Below are positions 17,590 through 25,638 of a stretch of 64,000 nucleotides of DNA, one piece after another. The DNA comes from Gemmatimonadota bacterium. GTDB lineage: Bacteria; Gemmatimonadota; Gemmatimonadetes; Longimicrobiales; Gaopeijiaceae. The stretch covers positions 1-64,000 of the forward strand of contig SLBA01000072.1 in NCBI GenBank assembly GCA_007126575.1, in the 5' to 3' direction. The notes under the pieces are model-generated. The model saw only the letters and a list, made by a program, of their open reading frames with translations. It was not told where the DNA came from and did not search any database. The first letter of the stretch is position 1, and every line of letters begins with the position of its first letter. The translations under genes were made by a program, and so were the position numbers.

Positions 17590-18264
17590 ATGAGAACTCG
17601 ACAAGCGATGACCGTCCTGATCGGACTCCTGTTGATCGCGGGCTGTGGCGAGGTGGCCGATCCCGACGCGGGTCAGGTCCCCCCGCCCGACCCGGGTGTC
17701 GAGGCCGCGGCCGAGGCCGTCGAGGAGCTGGGTGGCGATACGGAACTCGCCTCGGAACAGGAGGCTTTCTGGGCCCGCTTCGAGGCGCACTGCGGCCGGG
17801 CCTACCCGGGCACGGTCTCCGACGTCACCCCGCACTATGAGGATGGGGTGGTGGGGGCCGAGATGGTGATGCACCTGATGCGTTGCGAGGAGGACCGCAT
17901 CCACATCCCCTTCCACATCGACGACAACCGCTCCCGCAACTGGATCCTGACCCGGGTAGACGGGACGATCCGTCTGAAACACGACCATCGCAACCCGGAT
18001 GGCACCGAGGAGGAGATCAGCCAGTACGGAGGAGACGCCCCGCGCCCGGGGCTGCCGACGCGTCAGATCTTCCCGGCCGACGAGCACACCGCCTCGATCC
18101 TTCCCGATCGGGCCGACAACTTCTGGTTCTTCGACTTCATCGACGACGAGACCCTGCAGTACGGGGTGCACTGGCCCCGGTTCGGGCATTCGATACGGGT
18201 CGAGTTCGACCTCAGCGACCCGATCGATCCGCCGCCGGCGCCCTGGGGGTACGAGGACGGCTGA
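17590..18264 (+). CDS. Lipoprotein of unknown function
   Basis: A 224-residue product with lipobox LLIAGC near residue 19-20, a Pro-rich spacer and a compact globular domain (about 55-224). Two cysteines in the domain (HCGRAYPG and LMRCEEDRI) could form a disulfide. No family is recognised. It lies 57 bases after the M14 gene and probably shares its transcript. A GTG just before the chosen ATG could also serve as start. Its last 53 bases overlap the 3' end of convergent prmA. Confidence 0.75.
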   Translation: MRTRQAMTVLIGLLLIAGCGEVADPDAGQVPPPDPGVEAAAEAVEELGGDTELASEQEAFWARFEAHCGRAYPGTVSDVTPHYEDGVVGAEMVMHLMRCEEDRIHIPFHIDDNRSRNWILTRVDGTIRLKHDHRNPDGTEEEISQYGGDAPRPGLPTRQIFPADEHTASILPDRADNFWFFDFIDDETLQYGVHWPRFGHSIRVEFDLSDPIDPPPAPWGYEDG

Positions 18265-19138
18265 CCCAGAGCCCACTCCACCAGCCGTCGACCACCCGTT
18301 CCGCCACGACGTCGAGCGGCTCGGAGTCGAGGGCCCCCCGCAGGGTCGGCAGCTCCGATGTGGGGATGCCCGAGAGGAGAACCCAGCCGCCCGGACGCGG
18401 CCGGCGGGCAAGTGATGGGACGAGGGGGAGGAGGGCACCGGGCTCGAGGTTGGCGATCACCCCGTCGACCGGATCGGAGCCCGGGGACGTCCGGAGGCTC
18501 TCGGGGGTCACTTGGGCCTCGATCACCTCGACCCGCGATTCGACGTGGTTCAGCTCCCGGTTCCTGATCGCGGAGCGACAGGCTGACCTGTCGACCTCGT
18601 ATGCCTCGACATGGGCGGCCCCCAGGAGAGCGGCGGCGATCGCCAGGACTCCCGAGCCGGTACCGATGTCGATCAGGCGCTCGCCGGGTCGGACACAGGA
18701 GTCCAGCAGCTCCAGACAGCTTCTCGTGGTCGGGTGTGACGGGGTCCCGAAGGCGAGGCTCGGTGACAGCCGGAGAACCGCGGGGTCGCGGGGGCCGACC
18801 GAGTCCGAGGGGACGACCCGAAGCCGTGGGGAGGCCTGGAAGGGCCGTACGTCGCGCTGCCAGGCCTCGTCGATCTCGGATTCGGATATGGGCGACCACT
18901 CGATCGACTCGACGCCCAGAGAGGTCGAGGCTCGCACGGCCGCCCGCAGGTCGGCCAGAAGCTCGCCGGGGTCGGGGTCGTGGCAGGCGAGGAGGGCCAC
19001 GATCCTGCCTCCACGTCGCGTGATGTGCCTCGCCCCCAGCCGATGCAGGGCGTCTACCAGGAGAAACCCTTCTGCGGCCGGGGGCGGAGGCAGCGTGACT
19101 CGCAGCCACTGCGGCGAGTTGTGGGACCGGGGACTCAA
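18212..19138 (-). CDS. prmA: Ribosomal protein L11 methyltransferase-like protein (PrmA family)
   Basis: The 308-residue protein has an N-terminal alpha/beta domain and a SAM-dependent methyltransferase domain. The PrmA hallmark LAFGTPSHPTTRSCLELLD (about 128-146) precedes the SAM motif IDIGTGSGVLAIAAALLGA (156-174). VIANLEPGALLPL replaces the usual NILA motif, so it is a diverged member. The expected role is N-methylation of L11. Its ATG overlaps the infC stop by 4 bases, indicating coupled translation. The C-terminus, rich in Pro and Arg, runs 53 bases into the convergent lipoprotein gene. Confidence 0.78.
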   Translation of the reverse strand: MSPRSHNSPQWLRVTLPPPPAAEGFLLVDALHRLGARHITRRGGRIVALLACHDPDPGELLADLRAAVRASTSLGVESIEWSPISESEIDEAWQRDVRPFQASPRLRVVPSDSVGPRDPAVLRLSPSLAFGTPSHPTTRSCLELLDSCVRPGERLIDIGTGSGVLAIAAALLGAAHVEAYEVDRSACRSAIRNRELNHVESRVEVIEAQVTPESLRTSPGSDPVDGVIANLEPGALLPLVPSLARRPRPGGWVLLSGIPTSELPTLRGALDSEPLDVVAERVVDGWWSGLWVSRPRTPRAPAADRSGR

Positions 19139-19650
19139 CCGGTGTTCAACGGCTCCAGTCTGGCCACCAGCCTGCGGCCCTCGATTCTCTTCGAGAGCTG
19201 CTCGACCTGGGCGATGTCCTTGGTCGACTCGAGCATGCGCTCGAGCGTCTCGACACCGACCTCGGGTCGACGCAGTTCACGGCCCCGGAAGCGCAGGACG
19301 ACGCGAACGGCGTTGCCGTCTTCGAGGAACCGCCGGGCGCGCTTCAGCTTCGTCTGGAAATCATGATCGTCGGTTCTCGGACGCAGCTGGATCTCTTTGG
19401 TCTCCTGGGTCTGCTGGTTCTTGCGGGCTTCCTTTGCCTTCTTCTGCTGCTCGTACCGATAGCGGCCCCAGTCCATGATCTTGACGACCGGCGGACGGGC
19501 GCGATCCGCGACCTCGACGAGATCGAGTTCGGCCTGATCGGCCATCTCCCGGGCCTTGTCCAGCGATACGATGCCCACCTGCTCTCCATCGGCGTCGATG
19601 AGACGGACGGGGCTGATCCGGATCTGTTCGTTTACGCGTGGGTCGGAAAT
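19135..19650 (-). CDS. infC: Translation initiation factor IF-3, with AUU start codon
   Basis: The 171-residue IF-3 begins ISDPRVNEQIRISPVRLIDA and shows both domains with the basic linker (YEQQKKAKEARKNQQ). No ATG, GTG or TTG fits. An ATT codon at 19648-19650 sits 6 bases after the strong Shine-Dalgarno GGGAGG (19657-19662) at exactly the point where homology begins. AUU is the rare start used by infC in Escherichia coli for autoregulation by IF-3 itself. The gene is followed not by rpmI-rplT, as usual, but by prmA. Its leader (19651-19848) holds a GC-rich inverted repeat and no clear promoter. Confidence 0.93.
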   Translation of the reverse strand: MSDPRVNEQIRISPVRLIDADGEQVGIVSLDKAREMADQAELDLVEVADRARPPVVKIMDWGRYRYEQQKKAKEARKNQQTQETKEIQLRPRTDDHDFQTKLKRARRFLEDGNAVRVVLRFRGRELRRPEVGVETLERMLESTKDIAQVEQLSKRIEGRRLVARLEPLNTG

Positions 19651-19662
19651 CAGATGCCTCCC
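19648..19662 (-). promoter_or_regulatory. infC Shine-Dalgarno and AUU start
   Basis: GGGAGG occupies 19657-19662 on the minus strand, followed by a 6-base spacer and ATT at 19648-19650. An in-frame CTG directly before the ATT is a less likely alternative because it would leave only 3 bases of spacing. Confidence 0.85.
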
Positions 19663-19848
19663 TGCTTGAGAAACGTGCGTGAAATGGGGGGTGGCCCGCG
19701 CGCAGGATCGCGCCTCGGGACACCCATCCTCTATCCGGGTACTCATGAAGCCCGAAAAAGTCCCGATCCGAGCGGGGGGACTGCCGGGAGCCCCCCCGGG
19801 GCGTGTACCTTTTCAGCTTCTGAAACGACCGGAGCCGAGCCCACGCCG

Positions 19849-20379
19849 ATGTCCATACCCGACGAAACCGAACTCGCCCCGCCATCCGTGCCGGAGAGCG
19901 TCGAGCCCCGAGAGCTCGAATCGCGGGTGTTGACCCTCTGGTGGATCACCGCGTCCGCCCGGGCCGTTCTCATCTCCACGGCGATCTTCATGGCGTTTCT
20001 CCTGTTCGTTCCGAACATCAACGCGTTGAGCTGGCTCCTCCCGGTGGGTCCTGGCCCCTTCGTGGTCGCCGTGGTGGTGTGGGCGATCATCGTGCCGCCC
20101 CTGCGGTTTCGGCGCTGGCGATATGCGCTTCGGTCCGACGACCTCTGGATCCGGCAGGGACTCCTGTGGCGGTCGGTGAGTGTGATCCCGTACCGACGCC
20201 TTCAGTTCGTCGACACGCGACAGGGACCGCTCGAGAACCTCTTCGACCTGGCCCAGCTCGTGGTGCACACCGCGGCGCCGGGGACCTCGGGGCAGGTCCC
20301 GGGGCTCGATCGCGCCGAGGCCGAGACCATCCGTGAGCGCCTGGCCGCCCTCGCGGGGGAGACCGATGATCCCGTCTGA
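19849..20379 (+). CDS. Bacterial-PH-domain membrane protein (YdbS-like)
   Basis: A 176-residue protein with two TM helices (about 40-60 and 68-88) and then a bacterial PH-like domain: RYALRSDDLWIRQGLLWRSV, IPYRRLQFVDTRQGPLENLF. The YdbS family is membrane-anchored with the PH fold on the cytoplasmic face; its ligand is unknown. It overlaps the next gene, a larger YdbT-like protein, by 14 bases. The two-gene arrangement matches ydbS-ydbT of Bacillus, where the pair confers bacteriocin resistance. Here that role is only a possibility. Confidence 0.8.
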   Translation: MSIPDETELAPPSVPESVEPRELESRVLTLWWITASARAVLISTAIFMAFLLFVPNINALSWLLPVGPGPFVVAVVVWAIIVPPLRFRRWRYALRSDDLWIRQGLLWRSVSVIPYRRLQFVDTRQGPLENLFDLAQLVVHTAAPGTSGQVPGLDRAEAETIRERLAALAGETDDPV

Positions 20380-22045
20380 GTCCGACGCCGAGCCCGAGGG
20401 CGCGGGGCCGGTCCTCGCTCGTCCCGATGGGGGCGAGCCCGAGCCGGACGGATCCGGGTTCGAGGGAGAGGCGAGCCCGGAAGAGGAGACGCACCCCGCG
20501 CTGCGAGGGATCGCCACCCGCCTTCCCCCCTCGGCCCTCGGAATCTGGGTGGCGCAGTCGTTGATCGGACTGATTCCCCTCGCCCTGGTGGTTCTTGTCG
20601 GGACGATGTCGGTGCGCCTGATCTTCGTTCTGGTGGTCGCCTTTCAGGTAGGGCACGTGATCACCTGGCTCCGGTTCACTTGGCGCCTCGACGAGAGTTC
20701 GCTGATCATCGAACGCGGACTTCTGATGCGACAGCGGCGGGTGATTCCGCGCGATCGGATCCAGACCGTCGACCTGGAGCGGACCCTCATCCACCGCATG
20801 CTGGGTGTGACCGAAGTGAGGGTCGAGGCAATCGGAGCCGGAGACACCGAGGGCGCGCTGCCCGCACTCGAGCCATGGCTGGCCGATCGACTCCGGCGCG
20901 ACCTTCTGGGGGGGCGTGGCCGACCTTCCGGCCGAGGCGGCGCCGAGGGTGCTTCGGTCCACCGGGGCGCCGATGCGCCCGCATCCCCCGGACCGGACGA
21001 AGTGGAGGGCTCGGTGGAGTTGGAACGGATCTCTGCGCGCAACCTCCTTCTGGCGGGGGTGACCGGGGGTCGAGTGGGGGTCGGAGCGGCCATCCTGGGC
21101 CTGGTCAGCCAGGTGGCGCCGGCCGAGTGGGTGGCGAGAATCCTTCTGCCGGGGCTGGAGCAGTTTCCGGATCCGATGAGCATGGCGGGCCTTCGGCTCC
21201 TTCTCTTCCTGGTCGGGATGGCCTTTCTCGTCGGCTTTCTCACCTCATTGATCGCGACCCTGCTGGTCCACTGGCGCTTCACGCTGACCCGGACCCCCTC
21301 GGCACTGCAGGTCACCCGCGGGCTTCTCACCGAGCACCGCGATACGGTCCCGTTTCGGAGGATCCAGGCGGTCCGAATCGAAGAGAACTGGATCCGGCGG
21401 ATCCTCGGCCTCGCGTCTGTGAAGGTCGTCGTGGCCGGGCGGGCGGGCAGTGCGCAGGGTGGAGGTGCGGACCTGGTCCTCCCGATCGGCACCCGCCGGC
21501 GCGCCTTCGAACTCGCCGGGATGGTGGTCGGGATCGAAGACGTCGGCGTGCCCGAATTGACCTGGATGCCGGATCAGGCCCGACGGCGGCGGCTGCTGCG
21601 GGCGGTGCTGGTGTCCCTGCTGCTGGGTGTGAGCGGGGCGATTGCCGCCACCCGGGTCGAAGCCTGGTCGCCCGAGATGGTCGGCCCGGTCTTCGCCGGT
21701 GTGTCGCTCCTGCCCTCGTTGATCCTCGCCCACCTGGCGTGGAGAGGACTGGGCTGGGCCGATCTCGGGAGCCATGTCGTCGTTCGCGAGGGTGCGCTGA
21801 CCCGTCGGTGGGTACTGCTCCCGCTCGCTGCCACCCAGGAGTTGCGGACGGTCTCGAACCCCCTTCAGCGTCGCCGCGGCCTCGCCACCCTCGAGTTGCA
21901 CATTGCCCGGCCCGTCGGGGTGCTCGGAGCCCCGCGTGCCGTCGATCTGACCGAGGAGATGGCGGGCGAGCTTCGGGAACGCTGGGCGCTCCGCCTGGCC
22001 CGGGCATCCGGCCGCAGGGGGGGGCGGGCCGATGAACCGGGCTGA
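20366..22045 (+). CDS. Multi-PH-domain membrane protein (YdbT-like)
   Basis: The 559-residue protein starts with a Pro/Glu-rich disordered segment (about 1-45), followed by three units of paired TM helices plus a bacterial PH domain. Repeat hallmarks are IIERGLLMRQRRVIPRDRIQ, VTRGLLTEHRDTVPFRRIQ and VREGALTRRWVLLPLAATQ. The three domains line up with the single domain of the upstream gene, so the pair is likely one membrane complex. The end overlaps the start of the flavoprotein gene by 14 bases, giving a three-gene overlapping unit. Confidence 0.82.
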   Translation: MIPSESDAEPEGAGPVLARPDGGEPEPDGSGFEGEASPEEETHPALRGIATRLPPSALGIWVAQSLIGLIPLALVVLVGTMSVRLIFVLVVAFQVGHVITWLRFTWRLDESSLIIERGLLMRQRRVIPRDRIQTVDLERTLIHRMLGVTEVRVEAIGAGDTEGALPALEPWLADRLRRDLLGGRGRPSGRGGAEGASVHRGADAPASPGPDEVEGSVELERISARNLLLAGVTGGRVGVGAAILGLVSQVAPAEWVARILLPGLEQFPDPMSMAGLRLLLFLVGMAFLVGFLTSLIATLLVHWRFTLTRTPSALQVTRGLLTEHRDTVPFRRIQAVRIEENWIRRILGLASVKVVVAGRAGSAQGGGADLVLPIGTRRRAFELAGMVVGIEDVGVPELTWMPDQARRRRLLRAVLVSLLLGVSGAIAATRVEAWSPEMVGPVFAGVSLLPSLILAHLAWRGLGWADLGSHVVVREGALTRRWVLLPLAATQELRTVSNPLQRRRGLATLELHIARPVGVLGAPRAVDLTEEMAGELRERWALRLARASGRRGGRADEPG

Positions 22046-23306
22046 CGAGGTCAGGGACCTGGTCGTCGTGGGCGCTGGCGCGGCGGGTCTGATGGCCGCG
22101 ATCGCCGCCGGGGAAGACGGCACGCGGGGTACGCTCGTGGTGGAGCGGAGTCGCGATGGGGGACGAAAGATCCTGATCAGTGGGGGTGGGCGCTGCAATG
22201 TCCTGCCCTCACGGCTGAGCCCTCGACAGTACCTGACCGAATCCTCGCCTCACAGCCTGCGAAAGCTCCTGCTTTCATGGCCTCTCGCGGAGCAGCGCGC
22301 CTACTTCGAGGGGCCGCTCGGGATCCCCCTGGCACTCGAGGCCGAAACCGGAAAGCTCTTTCCGGTGTCGGGGCGGGCGCGGGACGTCCGCGATGCACTG
22401 GTCGAGCGGGCGAGGGCCCTGGGGGCTGAATTCCACTTCGAGCGGTCGGTCGAGGGGCTCACCCTGGACGCCGAGGCCGACGAGTGGATCCTCGAGACGA
22501 CCCCGGGAGGACCGGTCCGGGCCCGCACCGTGATCCTCACAACCGGAGGGCTTTCGGTTCCCGCGACGGGCAGCGACGGGACCGGCCTTCGGCTGGTCGA
22601 GACCCTCGGCCACTCCATTCACGATCTGTATCCGGCGCTGACTCCTCTGGTCAGCGCCGACGCGCCGCACGCCGACCTGGCGGGGGTGTCGCTCGAGGTG
22701 ACCCTCGTGGCGCCCGGCGTCCGAGGGGCCCCCGAGGCACGGGGCGGATTTCTTTTCACGCACCGGGGGTATTCCGGCCCCGCCGTTCTGGACCTCTCGC
22801 ACTTGGCGGTTCGTAGTGCCCATCGGGAGCGCCGGGAAGCGCTCCACGTCCGGTGGACGCACGAGGATCAGGCGGCCTGGGACCGCCGGCTCGCCGCGGC
22901 TGGGCAGTCCGAGGGAGCCTCGACTCCTGTGAGTGCGCTCCTCCGCAGGGCTCTCCCGCAGCGACTGGCCGATCGGATGATGAAGGAGGCGGGCGTCGAG
23001 GGCTCGGTTGCCCTTGCCCGGCTTCGAAGGGAGGACCGCGGGGCGCTCGCCGGGGTGCTCGGCGCGTATCCCCTCCCCTGGACCGGGGACGAGGGCTACC
23101 GGAAGGCGGAGGTGACCGGGGGTGGGGTTTCGCTGGCCGAGGTCGATCCACGCTCGCTGGAGAGTCGGGTCCAGCCCGGGCTCTTCCTGGCCGGAGAGAT
23201 TCTCGATGCCTTCGGCCCGATCGGGGGCTACAACTTCGCGTGGGCCTGGGCTACGGGTCGGATGGCGGGGCGGGGGGCGGCGGCGCGGGTCTCCCGAGCA
23301 GGGTGA
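22032..23306 (+). CDS. NAD(P)/FAD-dependent oxidoreductase (HI0933/YhiN family)
   Basis: A 424-residue flavoprotein with the N-terminal dinucleotide motif VVVGAGAAGLMAAIAAG (about 10-26), the family signature KILISGGGRCNVLPS (about 47-61), FPVSGRARDVRDAL, and the C-terminal EILDAFGPIGGYNFAWAWATG, which closes the FAD site. Physiological substrate is unknown for the family. It overlaps the PH-domain gene upstream and its 3' end overlaps the convergent RNA methyltransferase gene by 56 bases. Confidence 0.88.
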   Translation: MNRADEVRDLVVVGAGAAGLMAAIAAGEDGTRGTLVVERSRDGGRKILISGGGRCNVLPSRLSPRQYLTESSPHSLRKLLLSWPLAEQRAYFEGPLGIPLALEAETGKLFPVSGRARDVRDALVERARALGAEFHFERSVEGLTLDAEADEWILETTPGGPVRARTVILTTGGLSVPATGSDGTGLRLVETLGHSIHDLYPALTPLVSADAPHADLAGVSLEVTLVAPGVRGAPEARGGFLFTHRGYSGPAVLDLSHLAVRSAHRERREALHVRWTHEDQAAWDRRLAAAGQSEGASTPVSALLRRALPQRLADRMMKEAGVEGSVALARLRREDRGALAGVLGAYPLPWTGDEGYRKAEVTGGGVSLAEVDPRSLESRVQPGLFLAGEILDAFGPIGGYNFAWAWATGRMAGRGAAARVSRAG

Positions 23307-24459
23307 CCGCGATCCCGCCGTTTCGCGTCTTCACCAGGGGGTCGAGCGGGCCCGCCCCCCTGCGCGAAAGCTCCCGACGCAGCGCACCCTCCAGCACGGG
23401 ATCACTCACGTAGGCGCTGAAATCCCAGGCGCTCCACGGGCCGGCCAGCTGTGCGCCCAGGGACCGATAGAGGGGGCGAAGCTGGGACCGTTCGCCGAGT
23501 CGCCCGCCGTAGGGAGGGTTCGTGACGATCCAGCCGGGATCCCCGCCCGTGTTCGAGGCCGTGCTCATCGATGCCTGCCGGACCGAGAGGTCGTCCTCGA
23601 CCCCGGCCGCCCGGGCGTTCCCCGCCAGGGCCTCGAGGCTGCGGGCGTCCCGATCCGAGGCGAGGATCGGGGCCGGCGCACCCGGCAGAATCCGCTCGCG
23701 GGCGTCCTCGATCATCGTGGTCCAGGTCGCGGCGGGGGCCCCCTCCCACTCCAGAAAGGGAAAGTCGGGAGGACGGCGGGACGCGGTCGCGAGCGCCGGA
23801 GGGATGCGCCGAGCGATCAGGGCGGCTTCGATCACGATCGTCCCCGATCCGGCGAAGGGGTCGAGTAGGGGGCGGTCGAGGGGCCAGCCCGAGGCCCGGA
23901 GGGCGGCGGCGGCCAGGGTCTCGCGGAGGGGGGCCGAGCCGGTGAGGCGCCGGTAGCCCCGACGGTGCAGGTGGTCTCCGGTGGCGTCCAGCGAGATCGT
24001 GATGGTATCCCGGTGGACGCGCACGTGCAGCCGCCAGGGCTCGGGGGAGGCCTTCGCGGTCGAGGGCCCCGCGGTCTCCCATCCGATCGCCCGGAGCACC
24101 CGCTCCCGGACCGCACCCTCGTGATACAGGCGGGAGCGTCGACAGCTGACCTCGACCGGGATCGGGTGGGAGAGATCACCGCGTCGCTCCGGCGGGAGCC
24201 AGGCTGCCCAGTCCACATCTCCCGCCTTCCGCTCGAGTTCACCCAGTGCGCGGGCTCCGAAGCGCGCCACCCGCACGAGGACCCGGCTGGCGATCCGCGA
24301 GTGGAGGTGGGCGGCCATCAGCCCCTCCCATCCGGCGGACCACGAGAGTCCCCCGCGCACGACCTCCACCGGGTGGCCGGCGTCCCGAAGCTCGGCGGCC
24401 GCGAGGGCCTCGAGTCCGGGGGGAACCACGACGAAGAGCTCGAAGGGGGGCTTGGGCAT
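23251..24459 (-). CDS. THUMP-domain class I RNA methyltransferase (RlmL/Trm11-like)
   Basis: A 402-residue protein with a THUMP RNA-binding domain (about 50-160) and a Rossmann methyltransferase with DPFAGSGTIVIEAALIARRI (200-219) and the catalytic VTNPPYGGR (312-320). NPPY marks N-methylation of a base in RNA, typically guanine N2. Target (23S rRNA or tRNA) is not decided by sequence. The C-terminus ends in a Pro-rich tail that overlaps the convergent flavoprotein gene by 56 bases. The start is chosen at the first residue of the family alignment; no strong Shine-Dalgarno is seen. Confidence 0.85.
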   Translation of the reverse strand: MPKPPFELFVVVPPGLEALAAAELRDAGHPVEVVRGGLSWSAGWEGLMAAHLHSRIASRVLVRVARFGARALGELERKAGDVDWAAWLPPERRGDLSHPIPVEVSCRRSRLYHEGAVRERVLRAIGWETAGPSTAKASPEPWRLHVRVHRDTITISLDATGDHLHRRGYRRLTGSAPLRETLAAAALRASGWPLDRPLLDPFAGSGTIVIEAALIARRIPPALATASRRPPDFPFLEWEGAPAATWTTMIEDARERILPGAPAPILASDRDARSLEALAGNARAAGVEDDLSVRQASMSTASNTGGDPGWIVTNPPYGGRLGERSQLRPLYRSLGAQLAGPWSAWDFSAYVSDPVLEGALRRELSRRGAGPLDPLVKTRNGGIAVTLLGRPAPPPPAPPSDP

Positions 24460-24545
24460 GAGGGGAAAGCTGGCGATATTCGTGCAGAATCGCGAGCGAT
24501 GGGCGAACATTCCCCCCGATCGGGGACTGCTGCGGGAGGGAGCGG

Positions 24546-24983
24546 GTGACACGACCGAGCGAGACGGAAGGTGGGGAGAGGGAACACCAGGCGTCGGACC
24601 TTCCCCCCCCTCCCTCGATCTGGAGCTTCGCCGAGCGGGGACCGGGACGAATGGGACTCGAGGCGGCGCTCGGGGGGGCCGCGGGGTATCTTCTCGCAAC
24701 GCCTCTGGGGCTCGAGGAGCTGCGCCTGAGCCTGGCTCTCCTGGGTGCGGTCGCCGCGCCGCTGTCCCTGACGCTGACACCCGTCGTGGGCCCCCCGGCA
24801 TACCGGGCGATGCGGTATGGGATGGCGCTGGCCGTGATCCTCACCCTGGTCGTCTCCTTCGCGGGCCAGGGGCGGGAGCGACCGATCGGAGAGCTCCTCT
24901 ACTGGGGGGCATTCTTCTTCATCGTCGGTGCGATCGCCCACGGGGCCATGGCGCTCACTCTCGACCGGAGCGAGGGGCGGTGA
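24546..24983 (+). CDS. Small membrane protein of unknown function
   Basis: A 145-residue protein starting with GTG, preceded by GGGAGGGAG. After a charged N-terminal segment there are four hydrophobic segments, at about 37-52, 57-78, 88-106 and 116-136, so it is likely an inner-membrane protein. No motif is recognised. It is divergent from the RNA methyltransferase gene. Confidence 0.65.
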   Translation: MTRPSETEGGEREHQASDLPPPPSIWSFAERGPGRMGLEAALGGAAGYLLATPLGLEELRLSLALLGAVAAPLSLTLTPVVGPPAYRAMRYGMALAVILTLVVSFAGQGRERPIGELLYWGAFFFIVGAIAHGAMALTLDRSEGR

Positions 24984-25122
24984 CCGGGCAGGGTAGGGGG
25001 TGGTCCGGAGCCAAACGCGGAAACCGTAGACATTCGCGCCGGGAAGTCGTACGTTAAGGGTGCGTTATGAGGGGTCGGTTCGACCGGCTTCTCCGTGAAC
25101 ACCATGCGGGAATGGAGGAATT

Positions 25123-25506
25123 ATGCGTCGGTCGGTTCTGCTGCTCGGCTTACCGATTTTCCTTATCGTGGGCCTTCTGGGCTGCGATTCGGCAACGGAC
25201 CTGGCGGAAGTTACGGTCAGCGGTCACTGGGATGGCGTGGGTGCCATGCAGGAGACCTTCTCGGGGGCCCGCCTGGACCTGACCCAGACGGCGGACGGCG
25301 TCATCTCCGGTACCTGGAGACGTGGCGGGCTCACCGGCGGCGTCACGGGAATGAACCAGGGCGGCGATCTGGAGATCACCCTGCTCAACTTCCAGGTGGG
25401 GACCGTCACCTTCGAAGGGCGCTTCACCGACCGGTATCGGATGGAAGGGGCGCTGAACGGCAGTTCGCTCGATGGACCCGCCGTGTTCCGACGAGTGACC
25501 TTCTGA
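25123..25506 (+). CDS. Small lipoprotein of unknown function
   Basis: A 127-residue product with a clean lipoprotein signal ending LLGC (Cys21), preceded by GGAGG 5 bases before ATG. The mature part is a short beta-rich domain (SGHWDGVGAM, GVISGTWRRGG, VTFEGRFTDRYRMEGAL), with alternating strands like a lipocalin-type or small barrel fold. Function unknown. It is followed by an intrinsic terminator, so it is monocistronic. Confidence 0.75.
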   Translation: MRRSVLLLGLPIFLIVGLLGCDSATDLAEVTVSGHWDGVGAMQETFSGARLDLTQTADGVISGTWRRGGLTGGVTGMNQGGDLEITLLNFQVGTVTFEGRFTDRYRMEGALNGSSLDGPAVFRRVTF

Positions 25507-25570
25507 TCGTCTGAATTCCGATCGGTACGACCGGCGAACGATCACGGTCGACCCGATGCAGGACGCAGGA

Positions 25571-25613
25571 GCGTGGCCCCGGAGAGATTCGTCTCCCGGG
25601 GTCGCTTTTTTTT
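25571..25613 (+). terminator. Intrinsic terminator after the small lipoprotein gene
   Basis: A GC-rich stem (GGCCCCGGAGA with TCTCCCGGGGTCGC) around a short loop is followed by eight T residues. It is the only textbook rho-independent terminator in this window. It sits 65 bases after the lipoprotein stop and 26 bases before the next start. Confidence 0.85.
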
Positions 25614-25638
25614 GAATCCCGAACCAACGGACCTCCCG

